From NCBI RefSeq assembly GCF_900110835.1, contig NZ_FOJG01000002.1:62001-126000 (forward strand): a stretch of DNA of 64,000 bases, in the 5' to 3' direction. A program made the translations under genes and the position numbers. Under the pieces are notes generated by a model. That model was not told the DNA's origin and did no database searches. It worked only from the letters and a program-made list of their open reading frames with translations. This DNA is from Chitinophaga arvensicola (GTDB taxonomy: Bacteria; Bacteroidota; Bacteroidia; Chitinophagales; Chitinophagaceae). Below, piece by piece: positions 43,791-52,705 of this stretch. The first letter of the stretch is position 1. Every line of letters begins with the position of its first letter.

Positions 43791-45398
43791 ATGAAGAAAT
43801 TACTTTTATCAATATTACTGGCAGGCGGATTATTCGGTTGTCGTAAACTGGATCAGCCTATCACGCGGGAGTTTACCGAAACGGCTTACTGGCGCGATTC
43901 ACAGGATGCCCTCGATGCACTCACCGCCTGCTATGAGCATCTTTCAAAAGATGATTATTTCTTTGGAGATGAAGCGCTGAGTGACAACGCCTATAACAGC
44001 GGCGGCGGTCTGATTAACGTTAATGCTATTGCCAATGGCGGCTACGACGCAGCCAACGGTCGCGTGGCAGATACCTGGAATTACTATTACACCACGATCC
44101 GTCGTTGTAATACCGTTACCACCAACATTGACCGGGTGCCCAATATGGATGCCACACTGAAAGCGCGTATTGTGGCAGAAGCCCGTTTTATCCGCGCCTA
44201 TGCTTACTTTCAGCTGACAGCCTGGTATGGTGATGTGCCTTATTACACGAACCTGATTTCCATTGACGAGTCCCGCACCATTGCGCGTACAGATAAAAAC
44301 CAGATCCAGCAGTTTGTGCTGGCAGAACTGGCAGCGATCCAGAAAGATCTGCCAACCAATGTGCAACAGGCACAGAACGATCGTGGCCGCGTTACCCGTG
44401 GTGCAGCTATCGCCCTCAGCGCCCGTGTACACCTGTTCCGCAGCGAATGGCCCGGTGTAGTAGCCGACTGCGAACAACTGATCACCAAAACAGATAACGG
44501 TACCTATTCACTGTTTCCAAGCTATAGCAACCAGTTTACCGTAGCCAACGAATACAACAGTGAAGTGATCCTGGACCTGCAATACGGTGGTGGCAGAACG
44601 TACGACAAACAACGTTCCTTTATGCCGCAGACTATTGCTGCCTTAAGAAGCGTACTGGTACCTACGCAAGACCTGGTAAACGATTATATCATGACCAACG
44701 GAAAGGCCATCGGTGACGCAGGTTCCGGTTATGATGAAAACAATCCGTATGTGAACCGCGATCCGCGTTTCGAAGCCACCATCCTGCATGATGGCTCCAA
44801 GGTGATCGATTTCACCGGTACCGTACAAACCATCCTGACGAAGCCAGGCTCCGTACCGGCTACCAATACCGTGGATGACCAGGGTGCATCTCCCACCGGT
44901 TACTATTTCTATAAATATTACGACCGCGCCGCTGCCAATTATGCTTCCAGCCTGAACCTCATCATGATCCGTTATGCGGATGTATTGCTGATGTATGCAG
45001 AAGCAAAGAATGAACTGGCACAGATGAATGAAGCGGTGTGGAATCAAACTATCCGGCCGATCCGCGTACGGGCTGGTTTTACTGATGCAGGCGCTACCCA
45101 GTTTAACGCTGGCCTGACTCAGGATCAGCTTCGTACCGGGATCCGTCGTGAAAGACGTGCTGAGTTCGCGTTTGAAGGACTGCGTGTATACGATATCCGC
45201 CGCTGGAAAACGGCAGATGCTGTGATGAACAGACCTGTAAGAGGTATTAAAGTGACTTCCGGCGCATTCAACAAAGATCCGAACGGTTATATCATCGTGG
45301 AAAACAGGTTGTTTACCAATCCCAAACACTACCTGTGGCCGGTGCCAACCGTAGAACGCGATCAGAATAAAAATCTTTCACAAAACCAAGACTGGTAA
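43791..45398 (+). CDS. SusD/RagB-family lipoprotein (GH76 PUL)
   Basis: The 535-aa lipoprotein has its lipobox at LFGC. The SusD fold shows TAYWRDSQDALDALTACYEHL at the front, AEARFIRAYAYFQLTAWYGD and RGAAIALSARVHLFRSEW in the TPR core, and the RagB tail with IRYADVLLMYAEAKNELAQ, RVRAGFTDAG, RRERRAEFAFEGLRVYDIRR and YLWPVPTVERDQN. It captures mannan at the surface together with SusC, whose gene ends 19 bp upstream. Confidence 0.97.
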   Translation: MKKLLLSILLAGGLFGCRKLDQPITREFTETAYWRDSQDALDALTACYEHLSKDDYFFGDEALSDNAYNSGGGLINVNAIANGGYDAANGRVADTWNYYYTTIRRCNTVTTNIDRVPNMDATLKARIVAEARFIRAYAYFQLTAWYGDVPYYTNLISIDESRTIARTDKNQIQQFVLAELAAIQKDLPTNVQQAQNDRGRVTRGAAIALSARVHLFRSEWPGVVADCEQLITKTDNGTYSLFPSYSNQFTVANEYNSEVILDLQYGGGRTYDKQRSFMPQTIAALRSVLVPTQDLVNDYIMTNGKAIGDAGSGYDENNPYVNRDPRFEATILHDGSKVIDFTGTVQTILTKPGSVPATNTVDDQGASPTGYYFYKYYDRAAANYASSLNLIMIRYADVLLMYAEAKNELAQMNEAVWNQTIRPIRVRAGFTDAGATQFNAGLTQDQLRTGIRRERRAEFAFEGLRVYDIRRWKTADAVMNRPVRGIKVTSGAFNKDPNGYIIVENRLFTNPKHYLWPVPTVERDQNKNLSQNQDW

Positions 45399-45425
45399 TA
45401 TCCTTCCACCTAAAACTGTAATAAC

Positions 45426-46550
45426 ATGCAAAAATATTTGATCATCATACTCAGTGTTTTATTCTTCAGTTGTAAGAAAGACGACTATAATCTTAACACC
45501 AATATGCAGCCGGTGCCAAAACTCACTGCCCCGCTGGATAATAAATATATCAAGCTGCAACCTACCACCAGCGCTACTGTCAGCTTTGAATGGGATCAGG
45601 CCCGCGCAGAAGATGGCTCCCTCGTACAATACGAGGTGGCCTTTGATAAAGAAGGAGGCGACTTTTCCGCACCAGTTGCCAAATATGCCTCCGACGGTGG
45701 TGGCGTACAAAACAAACTGACGCTGTCGCACAAAGACCTGAACAGCATTGCCGGTAAAGCAGGCATTGCCTCTCTTGCTACCGGCAAACTGAAATGGACC
45801 GTACTCGCTGCCAAAGGATATAACATCCAGAAAGCAGCGGAAACAAAACTGATAGAAGTAGAAAGACCTAATGGTTTTGCAGAAATTCCGACAGATGTGT
45901 TCCTGACAGGAGATGCTACAGAAGCCGGAGCCGACCTGTCGAAAGCACTGAAACTGAAAGCGACCACCCCTGGTGTATATGAAATTTACACTTCTCTCAA
46001 GAATGGTAAATACCATTTCGCGAGCAGAAACACCGGTACACCGAATATCTATTCCCTGAGCGGTACCGCCGTTAAAGAAGGTGGTGAAAACGAACAAACT
46101 GCAGGTACCAAGGTATACCGCATCCGCCTCGATTTCAACAATGCGGCTGCAACGGTAACGGAACTGACAACGATCGGTCTCTGGTTTGCCCCGCTGAATA
46201 AATTCTTATTTGAAATCAGTTATGCCGGCAATGGTACCTGGAAAGCTCAGAACCAACTGATCACCTTCAAACAGGAATCATGGGGCCGTGATGAACGTTA
46301 CAAATTCCGCCTGAATGTAAAAGATGCCGATGGCGTTGCCGGTGAAGAATGGTTTGGAAGCGCCAACAGCGATAACAACCGTCCTACTTCCACCACGCCG
46401 CTCAGCTTCTGGGAACTGCGTCCTATTGCGGGTAACGACCAGTGGGGCTACTGCTACAAATTCGCTACAGAAGCAGATACCAAGAACTGCGACATCAATG
46501 TTTACTTTACCACCGACAAGAACTACACCCACGAAATCATCGTAAAATAA
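45426..46550 (+). CDS. SusE-like surface glycan-binding lipoprotein
   Basis: The 374-aa lipoprotein has its lipobox at FFSC followed by KKDD. The N-terminal SusE/Ig-like domain (LTAPLDNKYIKLQP, VSFEWDQARAEDGSLVQYEV) carries the SusE hallmark of an SFEW-type strand. Two starch-binding-like beta domains follow (VFLTGDATEAGADLSKALKL, KFLFEISYAGNGTWKAQNQ). Its place after SusD fits SusE, which helps retain glycan and tune product size. Encoded in the operon 27 bp after SusD. Confidence 0.9.
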   Translation: MQKYLIIILSVLFFSCKKDDYNLNTNMQPVPKLTAPLDNKYIKLQPTTSATVSFEWDQARAEDGSLVQYEVAFDKEGGDFSAPVAKYASDGGGVQNKLTLSHKDLNSIAGKAGIASLATGKLKWTVLAAKGYNIQKAAETKLIEVERPNGFAEIPTDVFLTGDATEAGADLSKALKLKATTPGVYEIYTSLKNGKYHFASRNTGTPNIYSLSGTAVKEGGENEQTAGTKVYRIRLDFNNAAATVTELTTIGLWFAPLNKFLFEISYAGNGTWKAQNQLITFKQESWGRDERYKFRLNVKDADGVAGEEWFGSANSDNNRPTSTTPLSFWELRPIAGNDQWGYCYKFATEADTKNCDINVYFTTDKNYTHEIIVK

Positions 46551-46558
46551 AGACCGCT

Positions 46559-47704
46559 ATGAAGCTGATACGATATTCCCTTTTATTGCTTTCCCTGGCC
46601 TTCACTGCATGTTTGAAAGAACCTGTAGATGATGGCCCGGGTCCGGGCGCCAATAAGGCTCGCTATGTTTTCGACTGGGCGCAGATTGCAGATTCATCGC
46701 TGCAGGGCGTTACCGGTAACTTCTGGAACGCAGAGAAATATTTCAATGCCAACAGTGGCGGTAGCAATACCTTTAATTACTGGCCCAATGCACACGCACT
46801 GGATGTGCTAACGGATGCCTATATACGTAAAAATGACCCTGCTATCAAAGCCCGTATGGACGATCTGCTGGCTGGCATGAAAGTGAAGAACGGCGGCACT
46901 TATATCAACCATTTCTATGACGACATGGAATGGATGAACATTGCCTGTTTGCGCGCGTTTGAAGCCACCGGCGATACTAAATACAAAGATGTGGCCGTGC
47001 TGCTCTGGAATGATATCAAAGGCGGCTGGGATGATGTTTGGGGTGGTGGTATCCACTGGAATAAGGATAAATCAAAGAACTATAAAAATACACCTGCCAA
47101 TGCACCGGCCTGTATTATCGCCTGCCGCATGTATGCGTTGACCCAAAACGCAGATGATATTGCCTGGGCAAAAAAGATCTACGACTGGCAGAAAGCCACG
47201 CTGGTAGATCCGGCTACCGGCCTTGTATGGGATGGTATTAACCAGGACGGTAGTGGCCAGGTGACCAAGAACTGGAACTTCACCTATAACCAGGGTGTGT
47301 TTATTGGCGCTGGCGTGGAGTTGTATAAACTCACCGGTCAGAATATCTATCTCAATGATGCACTGAAAACCGCCAACAATGCGCTTGCCGGTGGGTTTAC
47401 CAATGCCAATATCCTGAAAGATGAAGGCGCAGGCGATGGTGGCCTGTTCAAGGGCATCCTGGTGCGTTACCTGATGTTGCTCATCACCGACGGCAGCATC
47501 AGCAGCACAGACGCTGCCAAATATGCCGCGTTCCTGCAACTGAATGCAGAAACATTATGGCAGAAAGGAACCATGAAGCCACAGGTATTATTTAATAAAG
47601 ACTGGACCACTACGGCTACCAGCACAGATCTCACAACCCAGCTGAGCGGCGCTATGCTTATTGAAGCAGCCGTGAAACTGAAAAGTATGGGACTGCTCAA
47701 GTAA
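46559..47704 (+). CDS. GH76 alpha-1,6-mannanase, lipoprotein
   Basis: Starting at ATG 46559 (8 bp after SusE) gives a lipoprotein with lipobox FTAC; the open frame further upstream overlaps SusE and is not used. The 381-aa product has the (alpha/alpha)6 GH76 fold with the catalytic double Asp in YDDMEWMNIA (about residues 120-121) and the aromatic NWNFTYNQGVFIGA segment. GH76 enzymes are endo-acting alpha-1,6-mannanases that cut the backbone of fungal mannan. As a surface lipoprotein it would produce fragments for SusCD import. Its stop overlaps the next ATG by one base. Confidence 0.93.
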   Translation: MKLIRYSLLLLSLAFTACLKEPVDDGPGPGANKARYVFDWAQIADSSLQGVTGNFWNAEKYFNANSGGSNTFNYWPNAHALDVLTDAYIRKNDPAIKARMDDLLAGMKVKNGGTYINHFYDDMEWMNIACLRAFEATGDTKYKDVAVLLWNDIKGGWDDVWGGGIHWNKDKSKNYKNTPANAPACIIACRMYALTQNADDIAWAKKIYDWQKATLVDPATGLVWDGINQDGSGQVTKNWNFTYNQGVFIGAGVELYKLTGQNIYLNDALKTANNALAGGFTNANILKDEGAGDGGLFKGILVRYLMLLITDGSISSTDAAKYAAFLQLNAETLWQKGTMKPQVLFNKDWTTTATSTDLTTQLSGAMLIEAAVKLKSMGLLK

Positions 47705-48786
47705 TGAAAACAGGAAAGATGGGGAGGAAAACGACGCTTACTTTATGGTGTTTACTGGTAGCCGGCAGTATATTGGCCCAAAGCAACCGGCAAAAGGCTG
47801 AGGCATTGCAGAAAGCAGTAGACCGGTATCTCTATGAAAGTAAAACCGGGTTATATATTCAGACCAGTGACCGCACAAAGAATCATAATCCGCATGCCGA
47901 TCTGTGGGGCCTCTGTGGCCTTATCCAGGCGGCCAATGAAATGGAACGGATGATTCCTGGCAAAGCATATATGGCGCCTGTAATAGGGGCGATCAATCAA
48001 TACTATGATCCCATTCCTCCTGCACCCGGCTACGCTTCCTACGTGCTGAAGGAAAGAAGGGAAGACCGTTACTATGACGATAACCAGTGGATCGGTATTG
48101 CCTACCTCGACGCCTATACGCGAACCGGTAAAAAATGGTACCTGGAGAAAGGGGAGGAGATCTACCGTTTTATGATGACAGGATATGATACCGTGAGCGG
48201 AGGCGGTTTGTACTGGAAAGAAGGAGATAATACAACAAAGAACACCTGTTCAAACGGGCCGGGTATCCTGCTGGCGTTGCAACTTTATGATGCCACCCAT
48301 CAGCAGGCCTATCTCGACACGGCGTTGTTGTTGTATCACTGGGTGAACCGTTATCTGCGCAGTGCCGACGGCGTATACTGGGATGCCATTAAGCCGGCAG
48401 AGAACAACCGCATCGATTCCGCTGCCTATACTTATAATACCGGTACCATGCTGGAAGCCAACGTAAAGCTGTACCAGATTACAAAGCAGGGGGCATATCT
48501 AAAAGAAGCGCAGCATATAGCCGAAGGAAGTTACCGGCATTTCTTCCGGAATGGCCGCTTCCATTCTTCCTATTGGTTCAATGCGGTATTGCTCCGGGGC
48601 TATGAGGCATTGTACAGAGCTGATAGTCAGCCGAAATACATCCGTGCCATGCAGGATTACGCGGACAAAGTATGGGCGCAGGACCGCAATCCCGGCAACA
48701 ATATGCTGGGCACCCGCCCGGAAAAGGAGTTGCTGGGACAGGCAGGTATGATGGAGATTTATGCAAGACTGGCCGTTATTCAGTAA
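47704..48786 (+). CDS. GH76-family glycosidase, second copy, periplasmic
   Basis: The 360-aa protein begins on the last base of the previous stop (TAATG), which implies coupled translation. It has a cleavable signal peptide (ending GSILAQ) rather than a lipobox, so it should stay in the periplasm. GH76 features: YYDDNQWIGIAYLDAY with the catalytic Asp pair near 124-125, GGGLYWKEGDNTTKNTCSN, AYTYNTGTMLEANVKLY and RPEKELLGQAGMMEIYARL. It probably shortens imported alpha-1,6-manno-oligosaccharides, complementing the surface GH76. Confidence 0.92.
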   Translation: MKTGKMGRKTTLTLWCLLVAGSILAQSNRQKAEALQKAVDRYLYESKTGLYIQTSDRTKNHNPHADLWGLCGLIQAANEMERMIPGKAYMAPVIGAINQYYDPIPPAPGYASYVLKERREDRYYDDNQWIGIAYLDAYTRTGKKWYLEKGEEIYRFMMTGYDTVSGGGLYWKEGDNTTKNTCSNGPGILLALQLYDATHQQAYLDTALLLYHWVNRYLRSADGVYWDAIKPAENNRIDSAAYTYNTGTMLEANVKLYQITKQGAYLKEAQHIAEGSYRHFFRNGRFHSSYWFNAVLLRGYEALYRADSQPKYIRAMQDYADKVWAQDRNPGNNMLGTRPEKELLGQAGMMEIYARLAVIQ

Positions 48787-48804
48787 GGCCTGTTTATATT
48801 GAAA

Positions 48805-48833
48805 AAGCCCGCAACGATCATCGTTGCGGGCTT
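48805..48833. terminator. Bidirectional terminator after the GH76 PUL
   Basis: Thirteen-bp perfect stem (48805-48817 with 48821-48833, loop TCA) between convergent genes, 18 bp after the GH76 stop, with an A-run on the left. Confidence 0.85.
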
Positions 48834-48856
48834 CGTTATTTTAAGGAGAAAGCGTA

Positions 48857-49909
48857 TTAATATCTTGTGACCAGTGCAATACCCTGATAAGCATTGAGCG
48901 TGTTTTCATCCATAAACACTACTTTACCGCCTTTACTGAGTACGGTGTCTATCACCACCAGGGAAACATCTTCCGCTCCTGGTTTACCGGATTCCGCTAT
49001 AGTACCGTTATCGATAGCGCCCTGGAAGAAATAATTTTTTTCCAGGTACAGTGTTTCAGCAGCGCCGGCTTCCGCAGCCCGGTAAATATCGCCCAGGTCG
49101 TTCAGCACCTTCTGTTTGGATTGCGCAGCTTCAATGTCGTTCAGATCTCCCTGTTGTTTATCCGCCATATGCTGTTGGATCAGGGGGAAGGTGACTTTCA
49201 GAATTTCGTGAGCAGTTGTATCGTCGTAGCTGCCTGGCGCCGTGGCGATGACTATATTTTTGATATCCATCTGTTCCTGGTAGTAGGCGATGCTTTTGGT
49301 GTCGCCCAGGAGGATGACCGGGAGTGGATTTTCATGATAATATGGTTTGAACTTTTTATCCGCCACATTGAAATACTCTTTCAGCAGATCGTCTACGATA
49401 GCGTCCTGTTGCAGTTTCATGGGATCTGTGGTGAAATATTGGTTAGCCAGCGGGAAGTCGGCGTTATTGATCTCCCGGATCAGGGTATCATTATATGCTT
49501 CCAGCAGACGGATTTTTTGTTTCGCGATGGTGAGGATGTAATAATGTTCCTGTTGTTGCCATGCTTTCAGTAACGGCCTTATTTCAAAACGATCGCCTAT
49601 TACTACCCGGTCGGTGGTGGCAATGGGCAGTTTAAAAACCTGAACCCCATCTGTATTTGCAAAGATGGCGAGGCTTTCGAGATTATAGTCGTGATTGATT
49701 TCCGCTTCTGCGGCTTTTATTTTATCAAGTACGGGCCATACTTCTCTTTTATCATACAGCTCATAGAGCCTGGTTTCCGCTTCCGTTGTCAGTTTTTTTA
49801 GCTGGATAGGATCCTGTTTATTATCAGGATGTGTTCTATGGGTAGACAATAATATCGTCACAGCCGGTGCTCCGTGGTATTGACTCAAAGTCATAAGTGC
49901 TTGTTCCAT
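48857..49909 (-). CDS. baeRF3-type (bacterial eRF1-like family) protein
   Basis: The 350-aa soluble protein has no signal peptide. It resembles the bacterial archaeo-eukaryotic release factor (baeRF) families, especially baeRF3: an N-terminal segment with VTILLSTHRTHPDNKQDPI, a middle eRF1-like domain (YILTIAKQKIRLLEAYND) and a C-terminal L7Ae-like part (AAEAGAAETLYLEKNYFFQG, VVIDTVLSKGGKVVFMDE). These proteins are thought to act on ribosomes or tRNA, but the role in bacteria is not settled. Single gene, divergent from the CBM-like gene. Confidence 0.82.
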   Translation of the reverse strand: MEQALMTLSQYHGAPAVTILLSTHRTHPDNKQDPIQLKKLTTEAETRLYELYDKREVWPVLDKIKAAEAEINHDYNLESLAIFANTDGVQVFKLPIATTDRVVIGDRFEIRPLLKAWQQQEHYYILTIAKQKIRLLEAYNDTLIREINNADFPLANQYFTTDPMKLQQDAIVDDLLKEYFNVADKKFKPYYHENPLPVILLGDTKSIAYYQEQMDIKNIVIATAPGSYDDTTAHEILKVTFPLIQQHMADKQQGDLNDIEAAQSKQKVLNDLGDIYRAAEAGAAETLYLEKNYFFQGAIDNGTIAESGKPGAEDVSLVVIDTVLSKGGKVVFMDENTLNAYQGIALVTRY

Positions 49910-50153
49910 GATTTCCGTTTTTTATCCTTAACAAACTGTTGAATACAATGTTTAATTCGTTCTTAAAGGTAACACGGAAGGGGAGGCTGGCACCTGATAT
50001 AAGTCACTTTACTGGCTGATACTGATCAGTTCACGTTATTATTTTGCTATAATATTACATAATTCCTTAATTTTAGCTTTTTTATTATTAATTTATCGCC
50101 GGGAAAACCATTCCTGACCATATAACAGAGAAGAAGACAACTATCCTATCCCT

Positions 50154-50558
50154 ATGAGGCTGATGTTATTGCTGCTTTTTGCTTTTGTGCCGGTGTCTGT
50201 TTACGGACAGACAGCTGCGCCGGCGGCTAAAAAGGGGAATCGTGCCACAGAATTCCAGATGAAGGAGGGGAGTTATCTTGCTTTTGCGCAGGTAAATCTG
50301 AGTCTTGGTGAAATAGGTTTCCGGGTGGAAGTGGCTTCCGAACATAAAAAGAGCAATGCCCGGTTAGAATTCCGGATCGATAAACCCAAAGGAAAGATTA
50401 TTGGTACGCTGGATATTCCTTATACAGGCGATAGCACCTATGCGCTCAAACTGACCGGTAATCTGCGTCATGCAGAAGGAGTACACGACCTGTACCTGGT
50501 TGCAAAGGGTGGAATGCCATTCAGCATTACTGCTTTCGGTTTCATTTTTAATTATTAG
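50154..50558 (+). CDS. Secreted stand-alone CBM6-like module, 134 aa
   Basis: The product is a signal peptide (ending VSVYGQ) followed by one jelly-roll domain. The segments RLEFRIDKPKGKIIGTLDIP read in part, YALKLTGNLRHAEGVHDLYLVAKGG and FIFNY match the CBM6 pattern, in which G-H/V-D-L-Y-L-V follows a Gly-rich turn. There is no catalytic domain, so it may act as a free carbohydrate-binding protein or have lost its enzyme partner. It lies between a divergent baeRF3 gene and tRNA-Leu. Confidence 0.75.
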   Translation: MRLMLLLLFAFVPVSVYGQTAAPAAKKGNRATEFQMKEGSYLAFAQVNLSLGEIGFRVEVASEHKKSNARLEFRIDKPKGKIIGTLDIPYTGDSTYALKLTGNLRHAEGVHDLYLVAKGGMPFSITAFGFIFNY

Positions 50559-50580
50559 TGTATCCGTTTCCGTTATTTTT

Positions 50581-50611
50581 TTTGGAAAAAAGAAATAGGT
50601 GATTATCTTTG
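50581..50611 (+). promoter_or_regulatory. tRNA-Leu promoter (TTTG-N19-TATCTTTG)
   Basis: TTTG at 50581-50584 and TATCTTTG at 50604-50611, a full match to the Bacteroidota consensus with 19-nt spacing, 24 bp before the tRNA. Confidence 0.75.
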
Positions 50612-50635
50612 CGCTCCCTGACACGAATATCAGTT

Positions 50636-50719
50636 GCCCAGATGGCGAAATTGGTAGACGCACTGTGTTCAGGTCGCAGCGCCCGCAAGGGTGTGCTGGT
50701 TCGAATCCAGTTCTGGGCA
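50636..50719 (+). tRNA. tRNA-Leu (anticodon CAG)
   Basis: An 84-nt cloverleaf. The acceptor stem GCCCAGA pairs with TCTGGGC. The D-arm holds GCG...CGC around a loop with TTGGTAGA. The anticodon stem CTGTG/CGCAG encloses the loop TTCAGGT with anticodon CAG. A long class II variable arm follows, then a T-arm with the TTCGAAT loop. The discriminator is A and CCA is not encoded. It reads leucine codon CUG. Confidence 0.96.
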
Positions 50720-50724
50720 CTAAC

Positions 50725-50757
50725 AAAGGTTGTAAGTTTCGGCTTGCAACCTTTTTC
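50725..50757 (+). terminator. Terminator of the tRNA-Leu gene
   Basis: Twelve-bp stem AAAGGTTGTAAG/CTTGCAACCTTT (one G-T pair, 6-nt loop) followed by T residues, starting 6 bp after the tRNA. Confidence 0.82.
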
Positions 50758-50855
50758 ATTTATGCCTTACCTATTTTTTCGCACCATTTTCGACACATAA
50801 TTGACACACTACACCCAAAATTTATATCTTCCGCAAATATTATCCCTGATAACTT

Positions 50856-51251
50856 ATGGACCTGGTAACGCATATACCCGATATCCTTGGTGAAGAACGT
50901 TTCGCAAATGCCGGCCTTGTATTGGCCTCCTATGACGATTATTCAGATTATGGCCCCTATCAGATCTGGAGCAATAACGATTTTAGCCTTGAACTGTATT
51001 TCAACAGACACAGCTTCGTTAACGATAAATTTCTTGTCATTAATCTGGATACGATCAGCCCAACAGCTGACTATTGGAAGTATAAATCATTGATACCACC
51101 ATTATTAGCGGAATTTAACGGACAGGAAGAACGCTATATCCTGACCAGTGTCCGCGAAAACCTGAAAGAAAAAGCTATAGAGCAAACCTGGGAATACCCG
51201 GAAGAAGAAATAACGGTCCTGATGTCCGGTTCTATGACAGTAAAAGAATAA
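50856..51251 (+). CDS. Unknown protein, probable first part of a gene split by an in-frame stop (131 aa)
   Basis: A soluble acidic protein starting MDLVTHIPDILGEE with no signal or known motif. The stop TAA at 51249-51251 is followed in the same frame by 218 more open codons (51252-51908) that read like coding sequence but have no ATG for more than 300 bases. The simplest reading is one gene of about 350 codons with a nonsense mutation at codon 132; a natural two-gene arrangement with a TTG start downstream is the alternative. It lies between tRNA-Leu and an ABC-F/TetR operon. The family is not recognised. Confidence 0.55.
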   Translation: MDLVTHIPDILGEERFANAGLVLASYDDYSDYGPYQIWSNNDFSLELYFNRHSFVNDKFLVINLDTISPTADYWKYKSLIPPLLAEFNGQEERYILTSVRENLKEKAIEQTWEYPEEEITVLMSGSMTVKE

Positions 51252-51908
51252 GTTTGGAGATACGAAGAAGGAGGAAACGCTGTTAAAGCAATTTATACAC
51301 CCGAATGCAAGCTAAGAGAGAAAAGTAAATTGTACCATGAAAACCGTATTCAGAAAGAGTACTACTATTCTAATGGGCAACGATCCACTTTGTTGGTAGT
51401 AGACCGGGATGATATCCCGGTAGGAACAACCACCATTTACCGTGAAGATGGGGCTGTTGCAGCCGTCTTCGACGAACATCCATACCACAAAGCGAAAGAA
51501 CCTCAGGACCAGCTGGCCACGCCAATCAATTATGTACTGGAAAAATACCACTTGTTAAAACAAGGAGGAGATTTGGGGCTTGCTGATAATGGACAGTCCC
51601 CGCGTTTTTTTTACGAGTTCCTGAGAGATATGTTAGGCGCTGATGGGATGTACTATGAAGCACACGATACCTTTGAAGGGGCCAACGAATATATCACCTG
51701 CTTTAAACGCTGGGTTACCTTATCTGATTCACCTGTTATCACACAGGAAATCACTGCCAGTGAAACCGCTGACGAGGTATACACCTTTGATATCAGCATC
51801 AATGGTGCAGCAGGACAGTTCACCATCAACGGAAGCATGGGCGATTGGATGGATATGAGTTTTCTCAGAAAAGTTAATAATGTGATGAGAAGAAGCGGTG
51901 TTTCCTAA
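51252..51908 (+). pseudogene. Second part of the split frame; contains a YwqK/MORN-like repeat region
   Basis: The frame is continuous with 50856-51251 apart from one TAA. The first codon after the stop is GTT, so no start exists there; a TTG at 51330 would give 192 aa. The text before that TTG (VWRYEEGGNAVKAIYTPECK) still looks like protein. It continues with KEYYYSNGQ and TTIYREDGAVAAVF, the pattern of YwqK/MORN-like antitoxin-type repeats, and then an uncharacterised C-terminal half ending NVMRRSGVS. Whether it is expressed is unknown. Confidence 0.5.
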
Positions 51909-52106
51909 AGTTTCTACTTAATCTGGGATGCTGCCTTTGGTTGCGACTTAGTCGTCGTATGCCTTCATGATGCGCTGGCAATGGCTATTTCCGAGATGCT
52001 GCGAAGATTGAACCTCGGCTACAGATGGGGAGCGATCGACAATATGCTGGATCACAAAACACCACAATCTGAAGCGCCTTTTTAATGAGAAATAAAGCTA
52101 GTGACA

Positions 52107-52700
52107 TCACTGACTTTTAAATAACAAACGGATAATAATTTTTGCACGCTCGTCTATCAATGCTTTAAAATCTTTCCCGGATAACCGGAATAACTTTTTG
52201 TATAGCGGCGCCATGATCAATGGATATGATAAAAGGGAAAATAAGTTCATCAGAAAATGGGCGGGATTCATTTTCTCAATTGTTCCTTTCTCCATTTCCT
52301 CAGCTGCTTCTTTTAAATAGGATTTTACAGGGTTTGACTGGATATTGTCAATCAGTTTGGTACCTAAGGTATTGATTTCGGTGACCAGGAATGTTTCCTG
52401 GTAAGGAAAAGCAATCATATGCCGGAGGAAAAGAGCGATAATGTTTTCTGTTTTGGTTTTAAAAGATTCCGGGGCGGTCATACATTCGTTGAGGCGTTGG
52501 CTCAGATCCTGCATCGCATCCTGGAATATAGCAGCAATTAACAGATCTCTTGATCGGTAATAATAATGCAGGGCTGTTCTGTTAACACCAGCGGCATCTG
52601 CTATTTCCTGTGTAGTGGCATGAAGTTTTCCTTCTGTAAAAATCAACCGTTTTGCAGTGTCTTTTATAAGTTGTTCCGTTCCCGTATTTTTTATTGGCAT
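52107..52700 (-). CDS. TetR-family transcriptional repressor
   Basis: The 197-aa protein has a TetR HTH at about residues 8-55 (LIKDTAKRLIFTEGK, TTQEIADAAGVNRTALHYYYRSRDLL) and an all-helical ligand domain. It is encoded 5 bp after the ABC-F gene in the same operon. The likely site of action is the perfect inverted repeat at 54357-54377 upstream of that operon, which would make the pair self-regulated and induced by the ligand. Confidence 0.92.
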   Translation of the reverse strand: MPIKNTGTEQLIKDTAKRLIFTEGKLHATTQEIADAAGVNRTALHYYYRSRDLLIAAIFQDAMQDLSQRLNECMTAPESFKTKTENIIALFLRHMIAFPYQETFLVTEINTLGTKLIDNIQSNPVKSYLKEAAEEMEKGTIEKMNPAHFLMNLFSLLSYPLIMAPLYKKLFRLSGKDFKALIDERAKIIIRLLFKSQ

Positions 52701-52705
52701 ATCCT

